51,555 nt of DNA from Candidatus Cryptobacteroides merdavium. Lineage in GTDB: Bacteria; Bacteroidota; Bacteroidia; Bacteroidales; UBA932. The position numbers were made by a program, and so were the translations under genes. Under the pieces are notes generated by a model. That model worked only from the letters and a program-made list of their open reading frames with translations. It had not been told where the DNA came from and did no database searches. This document shows positions 24,195 through 33,105 of the stretch, piece after piece; position 1 is the first letter of the stretch; each line of letters opens with the position of its first letter. Where the stretch lies: the NCBI GenBank assembly GCA_017694755.1, contig JADIMO010000026.1:1-51555 (forward strand), in the 5' to 3' direction.

Positions 24195-26546
24195 CTATTC
24201 AAAGAAATATTCCTCACTGTCCTCCATGTTCCTTCCGGCATCATTGTCACTCCCGTCACAGTCAAGGTTGAGATGCATGCCCGGCGGAGCTATGAACCTG
24301 TCAGTCTCAGATATCCCGAGAGTACCGTCTGCAAGCACCTTCTTCATCCAGATTCCCCATATCGGAAGGGCCATGTTGGATCCCTGCCCGTATGTCATGG
24401 ACTGGAAATGTACCTGCCTGTCCTCGGCACCTACCCATACGCCGCCGGTAATGGTCGGAGTATAGCCTATGAACCATCCGTCCGCATGGTCATTGGTGGT
24501 TCCTGTCTTTCCGGCGATTTCACCCTTGAGACCATATTTGTACTTGAGTCGGATTGCAGTACCGTTGTTCACTACACCCTGCATCAGATTTGCCATCAGG
24601 AAAGCTGTCTGTTCGCTGATTGCCTCGCGCTTGCGTGTGGTGAACTCTGAAAGCACATTTCCTGCATTGTCCTCGATTCTCGTTACAAACAGAGGCTCTA
24701 TGTGCACTCCCCGTGAAGGGAATGTGTTGTAGGCTGCCACCATTTCATACAAGGAAAGGTCTGCCGGACCGACACAGAGCGACGGCACTTCCTCTATATG
24801 GCTTCCTATACCCATCTTCCGCATCATTTCTGCCATTGCATGCGGTCCGAACTGCTTCATCAGATAAGCGGATATGTTGTTGCTGCTCTTGGTCAGTCCC
24901 CATTTCAGGGTGACGGTCTGGCCTATCCATTCATCCCTGTCCGTACTCTGGGGAGTCCAGGTGTCGTCCCCCACAATGAATGTCTGCGGCACATTCACCA
25001 CCTTGTCGCAAGGGGACATGCCCTCCTGCATGGCGAGTGTATAGAGGAAAGGCTTGATGGTAGAGCCTACCTGGCGCTTGCCCTGACGGACATTGTCGTA
25101 TTTGAAGTAACGGTAGTTCGGCCCTCCCACATATGCCTTGACATGTCCGGTCTGCGGCTCCATGACCATGAAAGCCGCCCTCAGATGTGCCTTGTAATAC
25201 CTTATGGAGTCATCCGGGGTCATCACTGTGTCGATATAGCCTTTCCCTTTCCACGAAAACACCCTCATTTCCGTCTTCTCACCGAAACTCTTCCTGATCT
25301 CGGATTCCGATGCCCCCCTTGCCTTCATGACGCGGTAGCGGTCACTCCAGCGGCGGGCCTGGGACATCAGACGGTCACGGGTGGCCTTGTCTATGTCATT
25401 GGAGAAAGGCTTGTTGACCTTCGATCTCTGATCAATCCAGAACTTATCCTGGAGATCCTGCCCGAGATGCTCGGCCACAGCCTCTTCTGCGTATTTCTGC
25501 ATCTTGTAGTTGATGGTCGTATAGATTCTCAGACCATCTTTGTCGAGGCTGTATTTCGAACCGTCCGGCTTGCGGTTCTTGTTCAGCCACCCATAGAACT
25601 GGTCATCAGCCCATTGGAGAGAATCCACCAGGTAGTCCTCATATATGCTGTAGTTGGACCTCACCGGTTCGGAGGCATTCATCACCCTGCGGAGCATATC
25701 CCTGAAATAAGGGGCAAGACCCGCATTATGGTCAAGCATCTGATAGGAAAGTATTATCGGTATCTGCTGTATGGAATCCCGCTCGGCCTCCGTGAGATAG
25801 CCGGCCTTTTCCATCTGCCCGATGACGAAGTTGCGTCTCATGAGCGCCTTGTCCGGATTGAGTACCGGATTGTATCTCGTCGGCTTGTTGACCATGCCCA
25901 CGAGCGTGGCGCTTTCCTCCACGGTCAGGTCTGCCGGGTTCTTGCCGAAAAATGTCTGGGCTGCGGACTTCACCCCGTATGCATTGCTGCCGAAGAAGAC
26001 GGCGTTCATGTACATGTCCATGATTTCGTCCTTGGTGTAGTTCCTCTCCAGCTTCACTGCCGTGATCCACTCCTTCAGCTTTATCCACACCATCTTCATC
26101 TGCGTCACCCCGGGCACCTTGCTGCTCACATCCGCCCTAGGATAAAGGGTCTTGGCAAGCTGCTGGGTGATGGTGCTTCCGCCTCCCTGGCTTGAATCGC
26201 TCATGAGCAGCGTCTTGAACAGCACCCTTCCGAGACTGATGAAGTCAATGCCCGAATGCTTGTAGAAACGGACATCCTCAGTAGCCACAGCCGCATTGAC
26301 CAGATGCGGAGAAAGGTCCTTGTAAGGTACATAAGACCTGTTTTCTATATGGAATGTGGTGAGGATCTCCCCGTCTTCCGCTATGACCTGGGTAGCCAGC
26401 TTGCTTTCCGGGTTTTCCAGTTCCTCGAAAGAAGGGATGTCCGCAAACGCCCACACGAGCAGAAGCAGCACCGCCACCAGCACCACAGGGAAAGTGATTA
26501 TGATCCAGAACCACTTGATTATGCGTTTTTTGGTCTTGTCTGTCAT
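24195..26546 (-). CDS. mrcA: Class A penicillin-binding protein (PBP1A)
   Basis: A bifunctional peptidoglycan synthase of 783 residues. One membrane segment (about 12-35) is followed by a GT51 glycosyltransferase domain with catalytic E90 in ATEDVRFYKHSG and GGSTITQQLAK at 122-132. The transpeptidase domain has S495-TIK, S554-SN and K680-TG motifs, all intact. The C terminus is Asp/Glu-rich. The protein polymerises glycan strands and cross-links peptides outside the inner membrane. It is first in a unit with ddl and prmC. Confidence 0.95.
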   Translation of the reverse strand: MTDKTKKRIIKWFWIIITFPVVLVAVLLLLVWAFADIPSFEELENPESKLATQVIAEDGEILTTFHIENRSYVPYKDLSPHLVNAAVATEDVRFYKHSGIDFISLGRVLFKTLLMSDSSQGGGSTITQQLAKTLYPRADVSSKVPGVTQMKMVWIKLKEWITAVKLERNYTKDEIMDMYMNAVFFGSNAYGVKSAAQTFFGKNPADLTVEESATLVGMVNKPTRYNPVLNPDKALMRRNFVIGQMEKAGYLTEAERDSIQQIPIILSYQMLDHNAGLAPYFRDMLRRVMNASEPVRSNYSIYEDYLVDSLQWADDQFYGWLNKNRKPDGSKYSLDKDGLRIYTTINYKMQKYAEEAVAEHLGQDLQDKFWIDQRSKVNKPFSNDIDKATRDRLMSQARRWSDRYRVMKARGASESEIRKSFGEKTEMRVFSWKGKGYIDTVMTPDDSIRYYKAHLRAAFMVMEPQTGHVKAYVGGPNYRYFKYDNVRQGKRQVGSTIKPFLYTLAMQEGMSPCDKVVNVPQTFIVGDDTWTPQSTDRDEWIGQTVTLKWGLTKSSNNISAYLMKQFGPHAMAEMMRKMGIGSHIEEVPSLCVGPADLSLYEMVAAYNTFPSRGVHIEPLFVTRIEDNAGNVLSEFTTRKREAISEQTAFLMANLMQGVVNNGTAIRLKYKYGLKGEIAGKTGTTNDHADGWFIGYTPTITGGVWVGAEDRQVHFQSMTYGQGSNMALPIWGIWMKKVLADGTLGISETDRFIAPPGMHLNLDCDGSDNDAGRNMEDSEEYFFE

Positions 26547-26691
26547 CGTACTGTAATTTTGATATCACGCAATCAGCCTGCAAAATTAGCAACAAAATCG
26601 GAACAAGATACATTTATTTGATTGGAATATAAGTCAAAAAATTTGGAAAATTGCCGGGTTTGTTCCTTACTTTGCATTCCGAAACAGAATT

Positions 26692-29010
26692 ATGAAGAAC
26701 ATGGAGGGTAATCTTGTCATAGTCGAGTCCCCGGCAAAAGCCGGCACAATACAGAAATTCTTAGGAAAGAACTATACGGTAAAATCCAGCTTCGGGCATA
26801 TCCGGGACCTGAAGGACAACTCACTGAGCATTGATGTCAAAGACGGGTTCAAACCGGAATATGTCGTCCCGGACGACAAGAAGAAGGTGGTATCCGAACT
26901 GAAGAAGGCGGCAAATGAGGCGGAGACGGTCTGGCTGGCATCCGATGAAGACCGGGAGGGAGAAGCGATATCATGGCATCTCTATGAAACTCTCGGACTG
27001 AAGAAGGAAAGCACGAAAAGAATTGTGTTTCATGAAATCACAAAAGACGCAATCCTGAACGCGATAAAAAATCCGAGGGAGATAGACATGAACCTTGTCG
27101 ATGCCCAGCAGGCAAGGAGAATCCTCGACAGGCTTGTGGGCTTTGAACTTTCACCTATACTCTGGAGAAAGATACAGCCGAAGCTTTCGGCGGGAAGGGT
27201 GCAGTCGGTAGCGCTCAGACTTATCGTGGACAGGGAACGGGAAATCCTCGAATTCAAGAAAGAGCAATATTATAAGGTGGACGCCATCTTCCATCCGGAA
27301 GGCACGGCGGAGGGGACGGAAGTGAAGGCTACTCTCGACAGGCGTTTCCCGGACCTTGGCTCCGCCGAAGGGTTTCTGAAAAAATGCATAGGAGTCACAT
27401 TCAGAATCACGGGAATAGACAAAAAGGAAGGCACTAGATTCCCTGCAGCCCCTTTCACAACCTCATCTCTCCAGCAGGAGGCATCCAGAAGGCTGCGGCT
27501 GTCTGTGAGCCAGACGATGAGCATCGCACAGAAACTGTACGAAGAAGGGTACATAACATACATGCGTACCGACTCGACCAACCTTTCGTCACTCGCTCTC
27601 GGAACTGCAAAGGAATTCATCTGCAATAATTTCGGGGAAGAATACTCCAAGCCGAGACAATATAAGACAAAGGCAAAGGGAGCGCAGGAAGCGCACGAGG
27701 CCATCAGGCCGACATACATTGAAAACACCGAAATCCCTGGCACCCCACAGGAAAAGAAACTGTATGAACTCATCTGGAAAAGGACGGTGGCGTCACAGAT
27801 GGCTGATGCACGGGTACTCAGGACCACCATCAAGGCCGGGGCCGAGGGAATAGAGGAATCCTTCATGATACAGGCAACCCAAGTCCTTTTCGACGGCTTC
27901 CTGAAGCTCTATATGGAAAGCCAGGACGATTCCGCACCTCAAGAGGAAGATGAAGTGCTCCTTCCCGAACTCCATACCGGGGACATCCTCGAAGACAGGA
28001 AAATCACAGCTGAATGCAAGTTCACGGCACCTCCGGCGAGATACTCGGAAGCCACTCTCGTCAAAAAGCTTGAGGAATTGGGCATAGGAAGGCCGTCCAC
28101 ATACGCGCCGACCATAAGCACGCTTACAAAAGGCCGCGGCTACATCATAAAGGGAGACAAGCAGGGCGAGAAAATACCCGTAACGGATCTGCTGCTCCAG
28201 AACGGGGCAATAAAGACCGTTTCCAGGACTGAAGTGACCGGAGCGGAAAAGAACCGCCTGCTCCCGCAGGAAATAGGAATGATTGTCACTGACTGGCTTG
28301 TGGAGAACTTCAAGGCCATCCTTGACTATAGCTTCACCGCCAATGTGGAAAAGAAATTTGACCAGATTGCAGCCGGAGAACTTGAATGGGACAATGTGAT
28401 AGCCTCATTCTACACGCCTTTCCACAAGAAGGTGGAAGAAACCATAAACAACAATGTCTACAGTCATGTGAGCCGGGAGCTCGGAACTGACCCGAAAGAC
28501 GGGCAGCCGCTCGTGGCAAGATACGGACAGTACGGAGCCTATGTCCAGAAAGGGGAAGGTGAAAACCGGACATTTGCAAGCCTTGCTCCGGGCCAACTCA
28601 TTGAAAGCCTCACGCTGGAAGATGCCCTGAAACTCTTCGAGCTGCCGAGGACTGTCGGAGAGCACAACGGCATTCCGGTGATATGCACCAAGGGAAGATT
28701 CGGGCCATACATCAAATACGGAGACAAGAATGTCTCTCTGCCGAAAGGGAGCGACCCGCTGAAAATCGACCTCGAAAGCTGCATCAGCCTGATTGAAAAG
28801 GCAGCAGACAAGGATGCGAACCGGATCATCGCCCATTACGAGGCAAGCGACATCCAGGTGATCAACGGCAATTACGGGCCCTACATCAAACATGCAGGCG
28901 GCAACTACAAGATCCCGAAAGGCACGGATGCCTCCTCCCTCACTGAAGATGACTGCAAGGAAATCATAGCAAACAGCCAGCCGACAGGAAAGAAAAGAAG
29001 GAAAAAATGA
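26692..29010 (+). CDS. topA: DNA topoisomerase I
   Basis: TopA relaxes negative supercoils through a 5'-phosphotyrosine intermediate. The Toprim domain starts with VIVESPAKAGTI and has the acidic SDEDREGEA motif (84-92). The active-site tyrosine is Y290 in YITYMRTDSTN. The 772-residue protein ends in repeated short modules of the FGPYIKYG type and a basic tail instead of four-cysteine zinc fingers. Translation may start at 26692 or at the second Met, 26701. A promoter-like TTTG-N21-TTACTTTG lies at 26642-26674. Confidence 0.96.
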   Translation: MKNMEGNLVIVESPAKAGTIQKFLGKNYTVKSSFGHIRDLKDNSLSIDVKDGFKPEYVVPDDKKKVVSELKKAANEAETVWLASDEDREGEAISWHLYETLGLKKESTKRIVFHEITKDAILNAIKNPREIDMNLVDAQQARRILDRLVGFELSPILWRKIQPKLSAGRVQSVALRLIVDREREILEFKKEQYYKVDAIFHPEGTAEGTEVKATLDRRFPDLGSAEGFLKKCIGVTFRITGIDKKEGTRFPAAPFTTSSLQQEASRRLRLSVSQTMSIAQKLYEEGYITYMRTDSTNLSSLALGTAKEFICNNFGEEYSKPRQYKTKAKGAQEAHEAIRPTYIENTEIPGTPQEKKLYELIWKRTVASQMADARVLRTTIKAGAEGIEESFMIQATQVLFDGFLKLYMESQDDSAPQEEDEVLLPELHTGDILEDRKITAECKFTAPPARYSEATLVKKLEELGIGRPSTYAPTISTLTKGRGYIIKGDKQGEKIPVTDLLLQNGAIKTVSRTEVTGAEKNRLLPQEIGMIVTDWLVENFKAILDYSFTANVEKKFDQIAAGELEWDNVIASFYTPFHKKVEETINNNVYSHVSRELGTDPKDGQPLVARYGQYGAYVQKGEGENRTFASLAPGQLIESLTLEDALKLFELPRTVGEHNGIPVICTKGRFGPYIKYGDKNVSLPKGSDPLKIDLESCISLIEKAADKDANRIIAHYEASDIQVINGNYGPYIKHAGGNYKIPKGTDASSLTEDDCKEIIANSQPTGKKRRKK

Positions 29011-29211
29011 CATGCCTGACGGGAAAAACATTCCGGATGACCGGAGATGCATTTCAGAATAACAGTTATTTTTATCCCGTACAGATTTAAAACAAGGCGG
29101 CAAAAAGCCATTATTATTGTGATTTGTAATTTTTAAGGCACAAATGATTGCATTTTTAAAATTTGTAATTACATTTGCGTTTTGAAACAATTATAAATCG
29201 TAATCTGCATT
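29011..29211. other. topA-lrp intergenic region
   Basis: A 201-base AT-rich spacer. No strong terminator follows topA. TACATTTG (29170-29177) preceded by ATTG at 19 bases is the likely lrp promoter. ATTTGTAATT occurs twice (from about 29122 and 29161), possibly sites for autoregulation by the Lrp protein. Confidence 0.45.
29170..29177 (+). promoter_or_regulatory. -7 box of Lrp-family gene
   Basis: TACATTTG matches TAnnTTTG, with ATTG 19 bases upstream as a weak -33. The ATG follows 34 bases later. Confidence 0.55.
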
Positions 29212-29727
29212 ATGTCTACCTATCACATCGATCAGATCGACCAGAAGATCCTGTCATTTCTTGTAAAGAACGCAAGGATGCCGTTCCTTGAGATAGCCAG
29301 AGAGTGCGGGGTATCAGGAGCGGCGATCCACCAGAGGGTGAAGAGACTTGAGGCAAACGGAGTAATTACCGGTTCCCGCCTTCTCGTGAAGCCACAGGCT
29401 CTCGGGCTGGATGTATGTGCATTCGTAAGCGTTTCGCTTTCAGAGGCCAACAAATATCCGGATGTAATCGAGTCCCTGAAAAAGATTTCTGAAGTAGTTG
29501 AATGTCATTTTGTTACAGGAAAATATCCTATCCTCCTGAAGATCTACTGCTTCAACCATGACCACCTCATGGAGATCCTGGTAAATACCATCCAGAAGAT
29601 CCCTTATGTCCAGGCCACTGAGACACAGATCTCACTTGACCAGGCCATTGAGCGCCAGGTATGGGTAAAGGAATACCAGAACACCAGTTTCTCGGCCAGC
29701 ACCAGGAGGGAAAGAGGACAGGAATAA
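29212..29727 (+). CDS. Lrp/AsnC family transcriptional regulator
   Basis: A 171-residue regulator. An N-terminal helix-turn-helix (IDQKILSFLVKNARMPFLEI onward, about residues 8-60) is followed by the RAM/ACT-like effector domain with the FVTGKYPILLKIYC segment. Members sense amino acids or other small molecules. The C-terminal tail (SASTRRERGQE) is basic and probably flexible. The gene ends 12 bases before the convergent ispD stop. No target genes can be read from position alone. Confidence 0.93.
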   Translation: MSTYHIDQIDQKILSFLVKNARMPFLEIARECGVSGAAIHQRVKRLEANGVITGSRLLVKPQALGLDVCAFVSVSLSEANKYPDVIESLKKISEVVECHFVTGKYPILLKIYCFNHDHLMEILVNTIQKIPYVQATETQISLDQAIERQVWVKEYQNTSFSASTRRERGQE

Positions 29728-29739
29728 TCTGTTCCTTCC

Positions 29740-30462
29740 CTACTCTACCGTATTTTTCATTGAAATGACGGCCCGCGCAAGAGCAAGATCTGCGGGGGTT
29801 GTTATTTTGATGTTCAGACTCTCACCTTCCGTAAAGGCCAACTCCATACCGTCTCTTTCGGCCACGGAAGCATCATCCGTAAAAGACAGGTCATACGCCT
29901 GTCTGTAGGCTTTCTTTATAAGTTCGGAGTGGAATATCTGCGGAGTCTGCACCCGGAACAGTACGCTGCGGTCCGGAGCCGGGCCGGGCACAGGATCAAA
30001 AGCAACTGAGCCGTCAGGCCGGACGGTCCTGGTCAGCGCCCTTATTGTGTCCGTACTCGGAATCACAGGAATCAGGGACGGAACATCTTCGGCCATTGAA
30101 AACATCCTGTTTATCATGTCTTCAGACAGAAGCGGGCGGACACCGTCATGAATGGCGACAAGCGCACCGTCCGGCACTTTTGCAAGCCCGTTCCGCACAG
30201 AATGGAAACGGGATATACCTCCTTTCACCACTGTCTGCGGCACAACCACATTCTTCCGCAGACAATATTCTTTCCACAACGGGACATGCGCCTCCGGTAA
30301 CACCGTAACCACTTTTATGTCAGGCTCTGCGGCTGCAAACTTTTCGATGGTCACATGAAGGACTGACCGGCCGCCAAGGTCAAGAAACTGCTTGGGAAGC
30401 GGACCGCCCATTCTGACACCGGACCCGCCGGCCATTACTATAAGATATTTTTTCCGTTTCAT
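29740..30462 (-). CDS. ispD: 2-C-methyl-D-erythritol 4-phosphate cytidylyltransferase
   Basis: IspD makes CDP-methylerythritol in the non-mevalonate isoprenoid pathway, which feeds undecaprenyl carrier synthesis. The nucleotide-binding start (IVMAGGSGVRMGG then KQF) and the later VAIHDGVRPL and TDDASVAER segments are visible. The ATG at 30462 (MKRKKYLIVMAGG) gives 240 residues, the usual length. A longer frame to 30633 only reads through repeat DNA. The nearest promoter ends 7 bases before the ATG, so the mRNA may be leaderless or nearly so. Confidence 0.95.
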   Translation of the reverse strand: MKRKKYLIVMAGGSGVRMGGPLPKQFLDLGGRSVLHVTIEKFAAAEPDIKVVTVLPEAHVPLWKEYCLRKNVVVPQTVVKGGISRFHSVRNGLAKVPDGALVAIHDGVRPLLSEDMINRMFSMAEDVPSLIPVIPSTDTIRALTRTVRPDGSVAFDPVPGPAPDRSVLFRVQTPQIFHSELIKKAYRQAYDLSFTDDASVAERDGMELAFTEGESLNIKITTPADLALARAVISMKNTVE

Positions 30463-30469
30463 ATCGGAA

Positions 30470-30524
30470 CAAATATACGCAGAAGCCGAGAGCAATGCAA
30501 ACTTGTTTGCGATTGCCGAGGCGT
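30470..30524 (-). repeat. Dispersed promoter repeat, copy proximal to ispD
   Basis: On the minus strand this copy holds the arms GCAAAC/GTTTGC (30497-30510), then CTCGGCTTCTGCG and TATATTTG (30470-30477). TTTG in the second arm is exactly 20 bases before TATATTTG. The core is identical to that in the 131-bp terminal repeat. It points at ispD, with predicted start near 30463. Confidence 0.85.
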
Positions 30525-30551
30525 GAACCGTATAAATGGACGCGAAGCGGC

Positions 30552-30605
30552 CAAATATACGCAGAAGCCGAGAGCAGAGCAAATTTATTTGCTTTGCCGA
30601 GGCGC
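30552..30605 (-). repeat. Dispersed promoter repeat, copy distal to ispD
   Basis: A second copy 82 bases upstream in the same orientation: arms AGCAAAT/ATTTGCT (30578-30593), the CTCGGCTTCTGCG core and TATATTTG (30552-30559), again TTTG-N20-TATATTTG. The arm sequence differs from the proximal copy but is still self-complementary. A third bare TATATTTG on the minus strand lies at 30631-30638, 79 bases further. Confidence 0.85.
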
Positions 30606-30660
30606 AACAGTATATGTGGACATTTATGGCCAAATATAGATATTATTAAAAGTTTTTTCG

Positions 30661-30668
30661 TATTTTTG
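30661..30668 (+). promoter_or_regulatory. -7 box of mre operon
   Basis: TATTTTTG matches TAnnTTTG and lies about 70 bases before the mreB ATG. No clear -33 TTTG is present. It is divergent from the ispD promoter array. Confidence 0.5.
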
Positions 30669-30737
30669 CTCAGATTTTTATGTACGGGATTTATATTTAA
30701 TCAATTCAGTCGAACTGACATTAACTCATATAGGAAA

Positions 30738-31760
30738 ATGGGATTTTCATTCTTGACGCAAGAGCTTGCCATTGACCTCGGTACAGCCAACACTGTCATT
30801 TTTCAGAATGACCAGATAGTGCTTGACGAGCCGAGCATCGTGGCGATAGAGAACGGTAACGGAAAAATGATCGCCTTGGGACAGAAGGCGAAAAGGATGC
30901 AGGAAAGGGAAAATCCAGGAATAAAGACAGTGAGGCCTTTGAGGGACGGCGTGATTGCGGACTTCAATGCAGCCGAAATGATGATCAGGGGATTCATCAA
31001 GCAGGTAAACAGCAGGCGCAGGTCTTTCTTCACTCCTAATCTGAAGATTGTCGTGGGAATCCCTTCCGGAAGTACGGAAGTGGAGATAAGAGCCGTCAGG
31101 GACTCTTCGGAGCATGCCGGAGGCCGCGACGTATATCTCATTTTCGAGCCTATGGCGGCTGCCCTCGGAATCGGGCTTGATGTGGAGGCACCGAAAGGAA
31201 GCATGGTGGTGGACATCGGAGGAGGCACCACGGAGATAGCCGTCATATCCCTCGGCGGCATCGTGAAGCAGAACAGCATCAAAGTCGCAGGTGATGTGTT
31301 CACCAGCGACATCCAATACTATCTCAAGCAGCAGCACAACATCAAGGTGGGAGAGATCACCGCGGAAAAGATCAAGATAGCCGTGGGCGCAGTACTGCCT
31401 GACCTCGATGTGGAGCCGGAGCCTTTCGTGGTAAGGGGACCGAACCTCATGACCGCACACCCGGTGGAAGCCACAATCACCTATCAGGAAATTGCACACT
31501 GCCTCGACAAGTCCATATCCAATGTGGAGTCTGCCATCCTGCATGTGCTGGAACAGACACCCCCGGAGCTTTACTCGGACATCGTTGAAAACGGCATCTA
31601 CCTTTCCGGAGGCGGAGCCCTGCTGCGCGGCCTGGACAAGAGACTCACAGAAAAAGTCAACATTCCTTTCCATGTGGCGGAAGACCCGCTGAGAGCTGTG
31701 GCCAGAGGTACATGCATAGCACTCAAGAACACGGCCAACTACTCGTTTCTTATGAGATAG
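30738..31760 (+). CDS. mreB: Rod shape-determining actin homologue MreB
   Basis: MreB forms membrane-bound filaments that guide lateral wall synthesis. The actin-fold nucleotide motifs are clear: LAIDLGTANT near the N terminus, VVDIGGGTTE in the middle and YLSGGGALLRG near the end. The ATG at 30738 (MGFSFLTQE) gives 340 residues, the normal length; a longer frame runs back through repeat DNA. It is the first gene of mreB-mreC-mreD-mrdA-rodA, with mreC starting one base after its stop. Confidence 0.97.
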   Translation: MGFSFLTQELAIDLGTANTVIFQNDQIVLDEPSIVAIENGNGKMIALGQKAKRMQERENPGIKTVRPLRDGVIADFNAAEMMIRGFIKQVNSRRRSFFTPNLKIVVGIPSGSTEVEIRAVRDSSEHAGGRDVYLIFEPMAAALGIGLDVEAPKGSMVVDIGGGTTEIAVISLGGIVKQNSIKVAGDVFTSDIQYYLKQQHNIKVGEITAEKIKIAVGAVLPDLDVEPEPFVVRGPNLMTAHPVEATITYQEIAHCLDKSISNVESAILHVLEQTPPELYSDIVENGIYLSGGGALLRGLDKRLTEKVNIPFHVAEDPLRAVARGTCIALKNTANYSFLMR

Positions 31761-31761
31761 G

Positions 31762-32580
31762 ATGCCGAAGAAAAAAAGCATAGTCCTTATAATGAATGCA
31801 GCTATCTTCATCATTCTGGAGGTAGCTGCTTTGGGTATGCTGAGGCATTCAGGCACACTTCAGAACCTGTGGATATCCAAGGGGATACACACTGTAAATG
31901 CGAAAGTCTGGGGCGGACTGGAATCCATCGGGCACTACTTCTCCCTGAAAAAGACGAATGACGCTCTCGCTGAAGAGAATTTCCGTCTCGCACAAGAGGT
32001 GAGACATTACCAGATGATAACCGGCAAGGACTATGCATTGGACAGGGTTGCCACACCGGACACGACCGGAGATTTCCGTTACATGCCGGCAACGATAATC
32101 AAGCTCGGCAACAGCAGCCAGCACAACTATATGATCATCGGGAAAGGCTCGGAAGACGGAGTGCAGCCTAAATCCGGAATCATCACCGGACAGGGGGCGA
32201 TAGGGATTGTGGATGCAGTCGGAAAACATTATTCTTATGTCCTGTCTTTCCGCAACTCCGGGATAAGCGTGAGTTCAAGGATAGGAAAGGAAGGGCCTGT
32301 CGGCCCGTTGACATGGGACGGGAGGACAAGCACAGGAGCAATCCTGAGCGAAATACCGCATCACATCAACATCGAAAAAGGAGATACGGTCTACACAAGC
32401 GGTTATTCCTCAATCTTCCCGCCGGACATACCGCTTGGAGTAACCCGTGACTGGAAGATAGTCAACGGGGCCACTTTTGAAATAGGTGTGCAGCTTTTTG
32501 AAGATTTCAGCACCTTGAGATATGTCACTGTGGTGAACAACATAAACGGGCAGGAACTTGAAGAATTGGAGAACAGATGA
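31762..32580 (+). CDS. mreC: Rod shape-determining protein MreC
   Basis: MreC is a bitopic inner-membrane protein that links MreB to the periplasmic wall-synthesis machinery. A membrane segment (about residues 6-26) and a short coiled coil (TNDALAEENFRLAQEV) precede the beta-rich periplasmic domain. There the IIGKGSEDGVQPKSGIITGQ and YTSGYSSIFPPDIPLG segments match the family. The length is 272 residues. The stop overlaps the mreD start (ATGA). Confidence 0.94.
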   Translation: MPKKKSIVLIMNAAIFIILEVAALGMLRHSGTLQNLWISKGIHTVNAKVWGGLESIGHYFSLKKTNDALAEENFRLAQEVRHYQMITGKDYALDRVATPDTTGDFRYMPATIIKLGNSSQHNYMIIGKGSEDGVQPKSGIITGQGAIGIVDAVGKHYSYVLSFRNSGISVSSRIGKEGPVGPLTWDGRTSTGAILSEIPHHINIEKGDTVYTSGYSSIFPPDIPLGVTRDWKIVNGATFEIGVQLFEDFSTLRYVTVVNNINGQELEELENR

Positions 32581-33092
32581 AGACTTCCCAAAATTTCGGA
32601 CTGTTTTATTTTATGCTGACTGCGGTTCAGATCATCATCTGCAACTGCTTTCATCTCAGTGCGTATGTCACCCTCTCGATTCTCCCGGTCATGATCCTGT
32701 GCATGCCAGCATCATGGAATACGGCTACGGCCATGCTCACGGCCTTCATAACCGGACTAGCCGTGGACCTGCTCGGGGAGGGACTTATGGGCATCAATGC
32801 CCTCGCCCTTGTGCCTGTAGCCCTGCTCAGGAAGCCCGTCGTGCAGGCGATTTTCGGGAAAGACCTCATTGAACGCGAAGAAGACTTCTCATTCAGGAAA
32901 TACGGGGCCGGCAAGATTTCAATTGCAGTTCTCATCATGCAGAGCATCTTCCTGCTCATATACATAACGGCCGACGGAGCCGGCACAAGGACCTTCTGGT
33001 TCAATGCAGCCAGGTTCGGAGCTTCACTTGCCGCAGGATATGTACTTTCCATGATCGTGGCAAAGACCATTCTTCCGGAAGACAGGAAATGA
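32577..33092 (+). CDS. mreD: Rod shape-determining protein MreD
   Basis: A 171-residue integral membrane protein with about five hydrophobic segments, consistent with MreD in size and operon position between mreC and mrdA. Sequence conservation in this family is low, so the call leans on context and topology. The GLAVDLLGEGLMGINALAL stretch resembles the conserved MreD loop. The ATG overlaps the mreC stop by four bases, which indicates translational coupling. Confidence 0.92.
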   Translation: MKTSQNFGLFYFMLTAVQIIICNCFHLSAYVTLSILPVMILCMPASWNTATAMLTAFITGLAVDLLGEGLMGINALALVPVALLRKPVVQAIFGKDLIEREEDFSFRKYGAGKISIAVLIMQSIFLLIYITADGAGTRTFWFNAARFGASLAAGYVLSMIVAKTILPEDRK

Positions 33093-33105
33093 AAGGGACA
33101 GCGGA

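Noticed and set aside
24798..26195. A 465-codon plus-strand frame opposite PBP1A
   Set aside because: The minus strand has every PBP1A motif. The plus frame is rich in His, Leu and Val without domain features.
30477..30605. The repeats upstream of ispD as a CRISPR array
   Set aside because: There are only two units, with imperfect identity, promoter elements inside and no cas genes.
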